Assembly (NCBI RefSeq): GCF_016925535.1
Contig: NZ_CP070496.1
Location: 3,820,257-3,884,256, forward strand
Length of the DNA: 64,000 nt
Source of the DNA: Natronoglycomyces albus
GTDB taxonomy: Bacteria; Actinomycetota; Actinomycetes; Mycobacteriales; Micromonosporaceae
Direction: 5' to 3'
The translations under genes and the position numbers were made by a program. The notes beneath the pieces were generated by a model. The model had not been told where the DNA came from. It was given only the letters and a program-made list of their open reading frames with translations, and did no database searches. This document shows positions 1 through 8,001 of this stretch, piece by piece. Position 1 is the first letter of the stretch. Each line of letters opens with the position of its first letter.

Positions 1-27
1 TCGCCGGGATACGCGGAAACGGGCCAC

Positions 28-723
28 TCATGACGCGGCCCCCAGAATCGCCTCAGCCGACTCGGCGATCACGCGGTCGAGCAACGCCTCACGCCACTGC
101 TCAGTACGAGCAGTAAACGGTGACTCCCACGCAATATCAGCGATCCGACCCCGCGCCAGAGCGATCGTGGCCACCGGAATCACCAACGAGACCCCCTGCA
201 AACTCAGCGCCAGAGCCGCCCCCTTATCCGGATGCGGCGACACCATATAGACCCCGGAGTCGAAACCAAACTCCACCACCTGCGCCCCAGTGGTCTTCAC
301 TTGCGCGGACGCAGAAGTCGTGGAAAAGGCCGAGGCTCTATCGCTCGACGCGCCGGTAGTCATGACCGACGGCGAACCCGTGGCATCACTGGCCGCGACC
401 TGAGCCGAAGCCGTTGCTCCCGTGGAGTTCGCCTGATCCTCCGAGCCGGGGCTAGTCGCATCGATCCGGTCATGGGTCGCCGCCTGGTCATGCTGCGCAG
501 CACTCGCCCCTGACGCCGCATCACCTAGCGCCTCAGTTGCGTCGGCCGTGGTGTCGCATTGCGCACGGGTCGGCTCACTCGCGAAGCCCAGTTGCGCGCT
601 CGCCGAGCCTGCCGCACCATGTTGTGCACCGGACACGCCAGTCGCACCGGGCGAACCGGTCACTTCGGCCGCATCGGCTAGATCGGGTGTTTGGGTGCTG
701 GTCGAATAGATGGGAGTGCTCAT
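28..723 (-). CDS. Ala/Ser/Thr-rich hypothetical protein
   Basis: This 231-residue protein has two parts. Residues 1-150 or so are low complexity, rich in Ala, Ser, Thr, Gly and Gln, with no signal peptide, and are probably disordered. The last 80 residues look folded, with alternating hydrophobic stretches (around LSLQGVSLVIPVATIALARG) and a final amphipathic helix (EQWREALLDRVIAESAEAIL). I do not recognise the family. Disordered-plus-small-domain proteins are common around actinobacterial type VII secretion loci, and the next genes on the other strand fit such a locus, so an ESX-associated role is a guess from context. The ATG at 723 is followed by a continuous frame to TGA at 28-30. No better start is visible. 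Confidence 0.6.
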   Translation of the reverse strand: MSTPIYSTSTQTPDLADAAEVTGSPGATGVSGAQHGAAGSASAQLGFASEPTRAQCDTTADATEALGDAASGASAAQHDQAATHDRIDATSPGSEDQANSTGATASAQVAASDATGSPSVMTTGASSDRASAFSTTSASAQVKTTGAQVVEFGFDSGVYMVSPHPDKGAALALSLQGVSLVIPVATIALARGRIADIAWESPFTARTEQWREALLDRVIAESAEAILGAAS

Positions 724-840
724 GCCGCACCACCTACAGGCAGGCCCGATACCCGCATCTGCCTGCGCATATGCGGGTCAAAAAGGTGTGAAGATATGGG
801 TGTTGAGTACTCGTTTTTGGGTGCACGGAAGCGTATGGTG

Positions 841-858
841 GTTCGTAGCATTACGAAC
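841..858. promoter_or_regulatory. Palindromic site GTTCGTA-N4-TACGAAC
   Basis: A perfect 7-bp inverted repeat, GTTCGTA and TACGAAC around GCAT, in the divergent intergenic region. The size and symmetry fit a dimeric repressor site. No regulator gene lies next to it, so the binder is unknown. Confidence 0.35.
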
Positions 859-878
859 TCCGTTTCTTGATGCTGACA

Positions 879-925
879 GGGCGGTCCGCGGTTCAAGTTT
901 CCAGACTGAGGTCCGAGGACCGCCC
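879..925. other. Hairpin with 9-bp stem in a gene-free region
   Basis: GGGCGGTCC (879-887) pairs perfectly with GGACCGCCC (917-925). No gene ends here on either strand, so it is not an ordinary gene-end terminator. It could close a small untranslated RNA or be part of a leader structure. No poly-T tract follows. Confidence 0.35.
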
Positions 926-1209
926 GTTTCCATATTCAATTGTCATGTTTAGTTGTGCGCCACAAACCAGTCTGGCTCATGAACGCCTTTGCCCCATGCG
1001 ATGCCGTGATGCACACGGATCACATCGGATATCTGGGAACTATCCATGACGAAAACACGGAAGTCAACGACCACAAGCGTTTCGGCGCGGCGTGTCGCCC
1101 AAAGTTGACTAGTTCCACGCCTGGAATGCGATCCACAACACATAGCGCTGGCGTGTCGTATCCGCTTAGGGAATCGCTGTTCCCCACCTCGGCACCAAGT
1201 ACTGCTAAT

Positions 1210-1238
1210 CGGACAAATTTGCGCACTTTCGGTACAAT
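1210..1238 (+). promoter_or_regulatory. Predicted sigma70-type promoter for the WXG-type gene cluster
   Basis: CGGACA at 1210-1215 and TACAAT at 1233-1238 are separated by exactly 17 bases. The -10 is near consensus and the -35 is weaker. A transcript starting near 1245 would have a leader of about 165 bases before the ATG at 1410. This is the best promoter-like sequence in the region, but it is a prediction only. Confidence 0.4.
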
Positions 1239-1409
1239 TTTCATGACTCAGTGAGAAACCCTCAGTTCCGGAAGGTGTCCCGTGCCCTCACCGTTCCGTA
1301 CTGCGCCGCGAGCGCAGGCGAAGAAACGTTCTGTCCACGCCTCGGACAGCAGCTCCCCCAGCCATCCAGCCGACTGCTCGCCGTTGCGGCCCGGAGAGGG
1401 GATGGCCTG

Positions 1410-2537
1410 ATGTCGGGATTCTCCGTAGACCAGGAGGCTTTGGAAAAGGTCGGCGCGAGTTTGCGCCGCCAGGCCGAGTACTGCCATGAAGCGGTGACCT
1501 ACCTGGGCCGACACAACTCGTATCAGCACTCCGAAGGCATTATCAACGTCCTGAACAAAGCCAGCGAAGACCTGCACTATCAAGTCGAAGACTGGCTGAA
1601 AACCGCCGCCATGTACTGCTTCGAAGAGGCGGCCAACCGGATCGATGGGGCGCTAAGGACCTACCGGCACAGCGACGAGGAAGCCGCCGCCGACATGGAT
1701 GCGGCCATCGAACTCATCGGTTCAGGTGGGGAGCTGGTCCTCACCCCCGCAACGATTCCCAGCGACTTTCGCGACCGCTACGATGCCACCGACGCGCTGC
1801 GCCAGCCTCGCGACTACCGCGACCATCCCGACTACGCCTACAGCCCCGCGAAGCTAGACCACATCAGCTTCGCCTCAGGTGCGCGCGCCGTCGTCCACCA
1901 CGGCACGTCGATCGCCGCAAGTCTAGGAGCTATGGACGGCCCTTGGGACATCTACGAGTTGTTCGCCAAGCCAATGTGCGGAGACTGGGCACAGATCAAG
2001 ACCAATGCCGAAGTCATGGAACATCTTGCAGGATTCGTGCGGCAGCTGGCCGAGAACCTACAAGCGTTGCGTGTAGGCACGGCACAGGTATGGACCGGTA
2101 ACGCCGCATCGCTGTTCGATGAATATCTCTACCGCCTGGAAACCACCCTCGCTCGCTCAGCCGAGACATTCACCAAGGCCAGTGAGGTCTACAACCTGGC
2201 AGCCGAAGCGATGGCCAACAAGCGTCAGGAAATGACCTTTCTCTTCGAACAAATCTTCGACTTGGGCCTATCACTTGTGTTCGCGGCCAAAGCTGCCGCA
2301 GCTACAGCGATGACGCCCCTGGTTCTGGCCACTGGCGGCGCTCTCCTAGCCATCGTGCGTCGGCTGATAACGACACTGCGAAACGCCGTCACGCTGAAGA
2401 ACCGGGCCGAACTCGAAGCGATCGAGGACGCCGAAGACCTCACCGACCTCGGGCTCGTCGACACCAGCGGCAACGCCCTGCCCAAGCTACCCACGCCCGA
2501 TGAGGCTGGCAGCGCAATGACCCACCTGCCCGGATAG
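1410..2537 (+). CDS. WXG-type alpha-helical protein, putative type VII secretion substrate or partner
   Basis: This 375-residue, mostly helical protein opens with MSGFSVDQEALEKVGASLRR. The first 75 residues resemble a WXG100-like helical hairpin. A second helical segment carries the hallmark turn WTG at residues 228-230 inside VGTAQVWTGNAASLFDEY, flanked by long helices. Around residues 278-312 a hydrophobic stretch (LGLSLVFAAKAAAATAMTPL) could cross or insert in a membrane. The frame stays open upstream to 1251, but the ATG at 1410 has a purine-rich GGAGAGG about 11 bases ahead and the WXG-like fold starts there. It heads a cluster of small acidic proteins and lipoproteins on the same strand. 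A secreted or membrane-targeted ESX-type role is inferred from fold and context, not from a named family. Confidence 0.65.
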   Translation: MSGFSVDQEALEKVGASLRRQAEYCHEAVTYLGRHNSYQHSEGIINVLNKASEDLHYQVEDWLKTAAMYCFEEAANRIDGALRTYRHSDEEAAADMDAAIELIGSGGELVLTPATIPSDFRDRYDATDALRQPRDYRDHPDYAYSPAKLDHISFASGARAVVHHGTSIAASLGAMDGPWDIYELFAKPMCGDWAQIKTNAEVMEHLAGFVRQLAENLQALRVGTAQVWTGNAASLFDEYLYRLETTLARSAETFTKASEVYNLAAEAMANKRQEMTFLFEQIFDLGLSLVFAAKAAAATAMTPLVLATGGALLAIVRRLITTLRNAVTLKNRAELEAIEDAEDLTDLGLVDTSGNALPKLPTPDEAGSAMTHLPG

Positions 2538-2549
2538 GAAACCCACGCA

Positions 2550-2912
2550 ATGAACGATGCGAATTTCTCCCTACGCCCTGAGGCGATCGACCCGCAGCTG
2601 TTCGCCAAGGCCATCCAGGCCGAGACCGAGGCCGAGGAACCACAGACCGAAGACAGCATGATCGCGGCCCTGTGGTCGATCATGAGCGACCTAGACGACC
2701 CGGTGTTGGCAGACATCGGAGTCCGCCTAGCCCAAGGGGCGTCCGCTAGCAGTATCGCCGACGATCCGCTCATCGGGCCCGAACTGACCGGCCTCGCCGA
2801 GCAATACAGCCAAGAGTTCAACGCCGGGGCCGCCGGGCAGATTGTGGCCATGAACGCGGAACTCAAGGACTTGTTCGAGCCTGACGACGAAACCGGGCAA
2901 TCCGGCCGCTGA
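2550..2912 (+). CDS. Small acidic protein following the WXG-type gene
   Basis: A 120-residue, strongly acidic, Ala/Glu/Asp-rich protein with predicted helices (IQAETEAEEPQTEDSM, LTGLAEQYSQEFNAG) and no signal peptide or membrane segment. It starts 12 bases after the WXG-type gene and is surely co-transcribed with it. I do not recognise the family. Small acidic cytoplasmic proteins beside type VII substrates are often chaperone-like, such as the EspG or EspD classes, but no motif ties this one to them. The start ATG at 2550 follows a GGAAAC purine tract. Confidence 0.6.
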   Translation: MNDANFSLRPEAIDPQLFAKAIQAETEAEEPQTEDSMIAALWSIMSDLDDPVLADIGVRLAQGASASSIADDPLIGPELTGLAEQYSQEFNAGAAGQIVAMNAELKDLFEPDDETGQSGR

Positions 2913-3009
2913 GGCCTTTTCGGGCTGACGGTGGTTGCGGATAGGCCGCCATCCTCAGTCCACAACCTGTCAACAGCATCCCGAACGACGAAGAAAGCGA
3001 ATCATAGCC

Positions 3010-3339
3010 ATGAGTCGTGAATTTGACCCTGATGCGGCTAAGACAATCCATGCCGAGCTAGTGCATGTGATCGAGAAACTGGAACTCAAGCAAGAAATGG
3101 TCGGCAGAGGCGACTTGAGTTACGCCCCGGCCTTCGGGCTGGTCCTCAGCGGGCAGTCCACCGCCCAGACGAACTATAAACAGCTGCACTACACAGCCTG
3201 GAACAACCTCGACACCACTCGGCGAGGGATGTATGCGGCGCTGTCGTGGCTAGAGATGGTCATGAAACAGCACGGCATCACCGAATATGAGAACGTGCGC
3301 GAATTGGACGCTTTGAAAGAGGCCACCGAGGGTGAATGA
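3010..3339 (+). CDS. Small helical protein of the WXG-type cluster
   Basis: A 109-residue protein, helical throughout, with a central TAWNNLDTTRRGMYAALSWLEMV segment and an acidic tail. Its length and helix-turn-helix layout are those of WXG100/EspC-type secreted proteins, but a clear W-x-G turn and the C-terminal YxxxD/E signal are absent, so this is not proof of secretion. The frame is open from 2935; I chose the ATG at 3010 because it has a purine-rich GAAAGCGAA tract upstream and the preceding residues (QQHPERRRKRII) look untranslated. The next reading frame overlaps its stop codon. Confidence 0.6.
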   Translation: MSREFDPDAAKTIHAELVHVIEKLELKQEMVGRGDLSYAPAFGLVLSGQSTAQTNYKQLHYTAWNNLDTTRRGMYAALSWLEMVMKQHGITEYENVRELDALKEATEGE

Positions 3340-3586
3340 GCACCGAGACTGGGTGGAGGCCGATGCGGACAGCCCAAACTCCGTGGTTTGGCAGTCGAGG
3401 CCGAACGTGTCGTCAGATACCGGTCACAGGCTGCCAACGTCCCGGCATTCCCTGCGACAATCGGGGGGAAAGTCCGCGCTAGGCGCTGCGCCTGGCTCGG
3501 TGACCAGGCCCGCCGCTCCTGCTCGAACATCGCCGTATCAACACTTCTACCCCCACTGGGAACGAAAGGAATCAGCCAGTGAATAG
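3332..3586 (+). CDS. Possible small protein, doubtful
   Basis: An 84-residue frame that begins with GTG overlapping the previous stop (GTGAATGA) and ends overlapping the GTG of the next gene (GTGAATAG). These two 8-base overlaps are what translationally coupled genes look like, and third-position GC is high in the first 27 codons. Against it, the sequence is basic, low in hydrophobic residues and unlike any family I know, and another frame (3388-3582) also looks somewhat protein-like. It may be a small real gene, a decayed one, or just spacer. Confidence 0.35.
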   Translation: MNEHRDWVEADADSPNSVVWQSRPNVSSDTGHRLPTSRHSLRQSGGKSALGAAPGSVTRPAAPARTSPYQHFYPHWERKESASE

Positions 3587-4316
3587 CTCGCTGCGCCTCG
3601 CCGGAACCGCCCTCGCTGGCACGGCACTCCTACTCGGGACCGCCTGCGGCAGCGACAGCACGAACGGGAATGACGATAATGGGGATGACCTGCCGGGCCT
3701 GCCCGCCATGGCCCTGACCGACCTCGAAGCCTCCTGCGACATGTTCCTCGAAGAGATGGCAGAAGCATTCTTCGGCTACGTCGACCGACCCAACCCACCA
3801 GTGGAATCCCCCTACGGCTCCGGCATCTCCCCCCACTCCATCAGCTGCGAAGGCACAGTTCTCTGGCCCGAATACGAATTCTCTCCCGGGCGAACCAGCA
3901 CTCCCAGAGGAACTCTGTTGGTCGAAATTTATCCGACCGAGTCAATCGCCGAGGCCGAAGAAACCTATGCGGGACGGTTGGAATTCGTCGCCGACCGAGA
4001 CAAAGAAAACCACGGCGAGGACTTCTTCTTCGAAGACCACCCCACAGGCCCATGGGACCAGGCATACCACTACGCCTACGAAGACCGAACCGATTGGTAC
4101 GCCTTCTTCGCCCAAACCGACGATTTTGTCATTGAGCTGCACTTCTACCACGGGCAAGATCCCAGTGAGGAATCCTCCGATCTCAGTCAGGGGGCAGGTC
4201 CCGGTGAGTGGTCGGTCTTCGACTTCGATCGCGACTCAGTCAGCGCATTCCTTATCGAGGACTACATGCCCGCGGTGCACCAGAACTTCCTGAACTTGCT
4301 GGATCGGACGGAGTAG
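3579..4316 (+). CDS. Secreted lipoprotein, first copy of a tandem pair
   Basis: A 245-residue lipoprotein. The signal peptide MNSSLRLAGTALAGTALLLGTAC ends in a lipobox with the lipidated Cys at 23. A short Asn/Asp/Gly linker then leads to an acidic globular domain rich in aromatic residues (FFGYVDRPNPPVESPYGSGI, YHYAYEDRTDWYAFF), ending in FLIEDYMPAVHQNFLNLLDRTE. Two later Cys (near 50 and 88 in the precursor) could form a disulphide. The start is GTG at 3579 after GAAAGGAATCAGCC. It is closely similar to the next gene over almost its full length. The layout is reminiscent of DUF3558-type lipoproteins, but I cannot confirm that family. Function unknown; it should sit on the outer face of the membrane. 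Confidence 0.75.
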   Translation: MNSSLRLAGTALAGTALLLGTACGSDSTNGNDDNGDDLPGLPAMALTDLEASCDMFLEEMAEAFFGYVDRPNPPVESPYGSGISPHSISCEGTVLWPEYEFSPGRTSTPRGTLLVEIYPTESIAEAEETYAGRLEFVADRDKENHGEDFFFEDHPTGPWDQAYHYAYEDRTDWYAFFAQTDDFVIELHFYHGQDPSEESSDLSQGAGPGEWSVFDFDRDSVSAFLIEDYMPAVHQNFLNLLDRTE

Positions 4317-4352
4317 GCCCCTCACATGAACTTTATGGAAAGGAATAAGCCT

Positions 4353-5099
4353 GTGCGCAACGCATCGCGGCTACCCACAATCGCCCTTCTTACCTCCGCC
4401 CTGCTGGTGGCTACCGCATGCACCACTGACAACGGGAACAACGAGAACGGGAATGACGATAATGGGGATGGCCTGCCGGGTCTGCCCGCCATGGCCTTGG
4501 CCGACCTCGACGCCTCCTGCGACATGTTCCTCGAAGAGATGGCAGAAGACTTCTTCGGTTACGTCGACCGACCCAACCCACCAGTGGAATCCCCCTACGG
4601 CTCCGGCATCTCCCCCCACTCCATCAGCTGCGAAGGAAGCATCCACTGGGCTGAATACGAGATGACACCAGGGCGAACCAGCACGCCCAAAGGCAATCTC
4701 TGGCTCACCGTCTACCCAACCGAGTCAATCGCCGAGGCCGAGGAAACCTACCAGGGCCGGCTGGAATTCGTAGCCGACCGACACCAGGACCTCTACGGCG
4801 AGGATTATTTCTTCGAAGAAAACCCCGCAGGTCCCTGGGACCAGGCATACCACTACGCCTACGAAAACAGAGGCGACCGCTACTATTTCTTCTTCCAAGC
4901 CGACGACTTCGTCGTCGAACTCAGCTTCAACCACGGGCAGGATCCCAGCGAGAGATACTCCGACCACAGTCAGGGTGCGGGTCCGGGTGAGTGGTCGGTC
5001 TTCGACTTCGATCGCGACTCAGCCAGCCAATTCCTCATCGAGGACTACATGCCCGCGGTGCACCAGAACTTCCTGAACTTGCTGGATCGGACGGAGTAG
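4353..5099 (+). CDS. Secreted lipoprotein, second copy of a tandem pair
   Basis: A 248-residue paralogue of the preceding gene. The frame is open from 4326 (ATG), but the GTG at 4353 is preferred: the ribosome-binding region there, GAAAGGAATAAGCCTGTG, is nearly the same as that of the first copy, and the resulting signal peptide MRNASRLPTIALLTSALLVATAC puts the lipid-bearing Cys at 23, exactly as in the first copy. The mature parts share long identical blocks (around PPVESPYGSGISPHSISCEG, GAGPGEWSVFDFDRDS and the last 20 residues). Differences concentrate in the linker and in the middle third. Only 7 bases separate it from the next gene. Confidence 0.75.
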   Translation: MRNASRLPTIALLTSALLVATACTTDNGNNENGNDDNGDGLPGLPAMALADLDASCDMFLEEMAEDFFGYVDRPNPPVESPYGSGISPHSISCEGSIHWAEYEMTPGRTSTPKGNLWLTVYPTESIAEAEETYQGRLEFVADRHQDLYGEDYFFEENPAGPWDQAYHYAYENRGDRYYFFFQADDFVVELSFNHGQDPSERYSDHSQGAGPGEWSVFDFDRDSASQFLIEDYMPAVHQNFLNLLDRTE

Positions 5100-5106
5100 G
5101 CCTCTG

Positions 5107-6954
5107 ATGAGCGTTCACGATGATTTCGAAGAGCACAAATACTTCACTCCACAGACAGGCGTGGGTGGGTGGAAAAAGGAAGCCCTGGACTCCACCGAAC
5201 TGCTGCTGTCGTCCAACTCGTGTTCCCTGGATGGCTGCACCCTGGCCCGTAACCCGGCCGATCAGGCCTGGATCGAACTCATGTCCGCCATCCCCAAAGA
5301 AGACAGCCTAGTCAGGGACTTGCATACTGCACCCAGTTCTGCGGTCATGCCCAGTGAACACATGTTTAATGACATCGTCTCCCTGCTACGCCCCGATAAC
5401 GGTGAGCGCCATGCCATGGAATCCATTAGTAAGCTGTGGAGAGACGAAATCGCCGATTCGCTCTATGATGACGCGGATTCGCTTGAGGCGGTGTTGAAGG
5501 ACGCGTCGCATGCCTGGCACGGGGCGGACTTCGACTCCCTACACGAGCACATCCAGCAATGTTTGAACGCTCTGCGGACCACGGGAGAGCATGCCGACCT
5601 AGTTTCAGCCGAACTCTATGAGCAGTCCGAGACCATCCACACCCTGCAAGGCGGCGATTCCGGCGAGATCCCGTTTCCCGCCCCGCAGTTCTTTGACGCC
5701 AATATTCGCAAAGAGTCCGCCGATGTGCATGTGCGGCCGCCGTTTTGGTCCGAGGGCAACTGCCAGCGCGTGACGATGGATGAGGCCCTAGCCATGGTGG
5801 GGGCCGACCCGGAGGCGACCGAGGAATTCCACCAGCGCGAGCTGGCCCGGGCAGAGGAAATCATTGACCAGCGCCTGGCCCAGATGACCGATGAGGAAAT
5901 CGAAGCCACCCACCTGGGCACCCTGGAGCAAGAAGCCATCGCCCAGGCCCGCGAAGAGATCGCCCCGGAAGTCGACAACTACAAGCAGAGCGTCCATAAC
6001 GGACAACTGGGCGAGTCCGAACGCATCAACGCCGTCGTCCTCGACCACCGCGATCAAACCGACGCCACTTTGTCGACCTCGAAATACACGATGGAACCGG
6101 TCGAGGTCGAGCACACCGATCACACCGAACGAGCCAACGGCTCGGGCTATGGCGGCCTGAACATGCCCGGCCCCACCGGCACCCCCGATGCCTCCGGCAT
6201 GACCCAACCCGGTGGCTACACCCCCGGCGTCTCCCCCACCCTGCACGAGGTGGAAACCGGCGGCTCCGGTGGCTCCGGTGGCAGTGGCCCCAACTGGAGG
6301 CTGCCAGCCAGCGCCAGCAGCAGCAACGATGCGGTCAGCGACGGCCTCTATGCCGGTAGCCCCGGCAGCCTCGGCGCGCCCGGGGCAAGTCCCGGCGGCG
6401 CAGCCCCCGGTGCGGCACCCGGAGCAGCGGGCGGGGGCGGAATGTTCGCACCGGGTGCACGGGGCGGATCAACCGGTTCTCTGGGTGCGACGGGTCGCGG
6501 CGGTGCCGGTTCGGCTGCTGGCGTCGGGCGTGGTGGCTCCGGCGGAGTCTCCGGCGCGGCCAGTGGCGGACGCGGCGGAGCCGGGGGCGGTATGCGTGGA
6601 GGCGCAGGCGGCGGCATGGGCATGATGGGCGCCGGAGCCCCTGGCCAGGCCGGTGGCCAACAGCAGGGCAAGAAATCCGATCAGCGCACCCTGTCGTCCA
6701 TGGGCCGCCCCACCGGCGCGGCAACCAAGCCAGCCAAGGACGAGCCTAAGAAAAAAGAGGACAAACCCGCTGAGAAGAAAAGCCCTCTGGCGGCCGCGTT
6801 GGAGAAACGCCAAGCGCAAAAAACCGAACGCGAACCAGCCCCCGTCGCCCAACCCGACCCCGACCAGGGCCACGAACTTGACATCCATGACCAATTCGAT
6901 ATCGAGGACGACATCTGGGGAGTCCACTCGGCCCGCAAGGACGAGTACCGCTAG
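5107..6954 (+). CDS. Large acidic protein with Gly/Ala-rich tail, putative type VII secretion substrate
   Basis: This 615-residue protein has an N-terminal helical and acidic part (1-310) with a predicted coiled coil (around EEFHQRELARAEEIIDQRLA and EEAIAQAREEIAPEVDNYKQ). A Gly/Ala/Pro low-complexity region follows (about 345-520) with runs such as GGSGGSGG and GAAPGAAPGAA, then a charged Lys/Glu segment, and an acidic C-terminus ending IEDDIWGVHSARKDEYR. There is no signal peptide. The plan of helical head plus Gly-rich tail is like that of actinobacterial WXG/PPE-type secreted proteins, but no PPE motif is present. The ATG lies 7 bases after the second lipoprotein gene, so the two are linked in one operon. 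Specific function unknown. Confidence 0.65.
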   Translation: MSVHDDFEEHKYFTPQTGVGGWKKEALDSTELLLSSNSCSLDGCTLARNPADQAWIELMSAIPKEDSLVRDLHTAPSSAVMPSEHMFNDIVSLLRPDNGERHAMESISKLWRDEIADSLYDDADSLEAVLKDASHAWHGADFDSLHEHIQQCLNALRTTGEHADLVSAELYEQSETIHTLQGGDSGEIPFPAPQFFDANIRKESADVHVRPPFWSEGNCQRVTMDEALAMVGADPEATEEFHQRELARAEEIIDQRLAQMTDEEIEATHLGTLEQEAIAQAREEIAPEVDNYKQSVHNGQLGESERINAVVLDHRDQTDATLSTSKYTMEPVEVEHTDHTERANGSGYGGLNMPGPTGTPDASGMTQPGGYTPGVSPTLHEVETGGSGGSGGSGPNWRLPASASSSNDAVSDGLYAGSPGSLGAPGASPGGAAPGAAPGAAGGGGMFAPGARGGSTGSLGATGRGGAGSAAGVGRGGSGGVSGAASGGRGGAGGGMRGGAGGGMGMMGAGAPGQAGGQQQGKKSDQRTLSSMGRPTGAATKPAKDEPKKKEDKPAEKKSPLAAALEKRQAQKTEREPAPVAQPDPDQGHELDIHDQFDIEDDIWGVHSARKDEYR

Positions 6955-6978
6955 AACCCAGTGCGGCTAAGAAACACC

Positions 6979-7021
6979 GTGGCCCGCCGGCAGCAGGTAG
7001 AACATGCTGTCGGCGGGCCAC
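6979..7021. terminator. Bidirectional hairpin between convergent genes
   Basis: A 17-base arm beginning GTGGCCCGCCGG (6979-6995) pairs with 7005-7021 with one mismatch, loop of nine. It lies between the converging large acidic protein gene and the chitinase gene. No poly-T run follows, as is usual in GC-rich actinobacteria. Confidence 0.7.
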
Positions 7022-7060
7022 GTCCGTTATGGGTTAGCGCCCCGGATCGTCCTCACAGGA

Positions 7061-7984
7061 CTAGCACCACAGGTTGTCGCCCGTTGGCACTCCCAGGACG
7101 TTGGTGAAGTTGGTGTAGAGGTTGATGCGGCTTTGCACTTGCCCTGGATTGCCGCCGTTGCATTCGAGTGAGCCGTTAATGGAGCGGATCGACTCGCCGA
7201 ATCCGGCCCCGCTCGTCATGGCCGTGTGGCCCGACATCGAACCGGCTCCCGACTGCGTCACCCAGAACCACAGTGCCGTCTGCCAAGCCACGGTCGCGTT
7301 CTGCTCGACCAGCCACGGATTGGTCAACAGCGGCAGACCGAGGTCGTTGCCAGCGGCGTTGTAGTTGAAGTTCCAGCTCAACTGGATTGGGCCGCGACCG
7401 TAGTAGGCGTCGTTCCCGGCCGGGCAGCCAAATGATTGGCCCGCATCGCAATAGTGCGGGTAGTTGCTGGTGTCTTGTTCAACGATGTGGACCAGCCCGC
7501 CGGTTTCATGCGAGATATTGGCCAGGAAGGAGGCGGCCTCTTGACGTTGCACTGTGCTGTTGCCGGTGTTAGTGAAGGCGGGGAAGGAGTTGGCCGCCTC
7601 CACGAAACCGCTGTAGGTGTAGAAGGAGTTGCGCTGCGGGAACATCTGGTTGAACTGGGCTTCAGTAACCACGAACGACCCAGGGTCGCCCGGGTCACCG
7701 GGATCGCCGGGGTCACCGTCGCCGCCACAGGGAACCGGGTCGCGCCACACGCCCCAGTCTCCAGTCTGCCCGGGGGTTTCTCCCTGCGTCCACCATTGGG
7801 CGGTCCAGTTGTGGCCGTTGTGGGAGGCGACATCGCCTCCGTTGTAGACGGCGGAAGAACTCCAGGCGGAGGCGCAGGTCGTCTGCGCGTTGGCGGTGAG
7901 GGCGGGAAGTCCGGCGGCGGCGGTGAGGGTGAGGAGGAGGGTACTGATCAGCGCGAGCATTCTCTTGCGCGATGAGCGAAGCAT
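7061..7984 (-). CDS. Secreted GH19 chitinase with CBM5/12 chitin-binding domain
   Basis: A 307-residue secreted endochitinase that hydrolyses beta-1,4-GlcNAc links of chitin with inversion. Residues 1-34 form a signal peptide (RSSRKR, hydrophobic core, ANAQ). Residues 36-86 are a CBM5/12 module (AWSSSAVYNGG, WTAQWWTQGETPG, WGVW). A linker of DPG repeats (90-102) precedes the GH19 catalytic domain (105-307). The catalytic acid Glu160 lies in HETGG, and the second Glu, Glu169, is nine residues on, the same spacing as the E147/E156 pair of Streptomyces griseus chitinase C. YYGRGPIQLSWNFNY is the family signature. Domain order matches Streptomyces family 19 enzymes. AAGGTGA lies upstream of the ATG. 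The gene stands alone and is separated by hairpins from its neighbours. Confidence 0.93.
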   Translation of the reverse strand: MLRSSRKRMLALISTLLLTLTAAAGLPALTANAQTTCASAWSSSAVYNGGDVASHNGHNWTAQWWTQGETPGQTGDWGVWRDPVPCGGDGDPGDPGDPGDPGSFVVTEAQFNQMFPQRNSFYTYSGFVEAANSFPAFTNTGNSTVQRQEAASFLANISHETGGLVHIVEQDTSNYPHYCDAGQSFGCPAGNDAYYGRGPIQLSWNFNYNAAGNDLGLPLLTNPWLVEQNATVAWQTALWFWVTQSGAGSMSGHTAMTSGAGFGESIRSINGSLECNGGNPGQVQSRINLYTNFTNVLGVPTGDNLWC

Positions 7985-8001
7985 AGAATCACCTTTTCAG
8001 G

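Larger units (their letters stand above)
724..1409. other. Intergenic region with several palindromes and a likely promoter
   Basis: About 690 bases between divergent genes without a convincing coding frame; short ORFs on both strands lack coding character. It holds an 8-bp inverted repeat (751-758/771-778) just upstream of the minus-strand gene, a palindrome at 841-858, a hairpin at 879-925 and a sigma70-like promoter at 1210-1238. Confidence 0.6.
3555..5099 (+). repeat. Tandem gene duplication (two lipoprotein genes)
   Basis: Two head-to-tail copies of about 750 bases, from the ribosome-binding region to the stop codon, with long identical nucleotide stretches at the 5' part of the mature domain (about 3775-3852 versus 4557-4634) and at the 3' end (about 4222-4316 versus 5005-5099). 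The near-identity of the ends and divergence of the middle suggest a recent duplication or continuing gene conversion. Confidence 0.75.
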
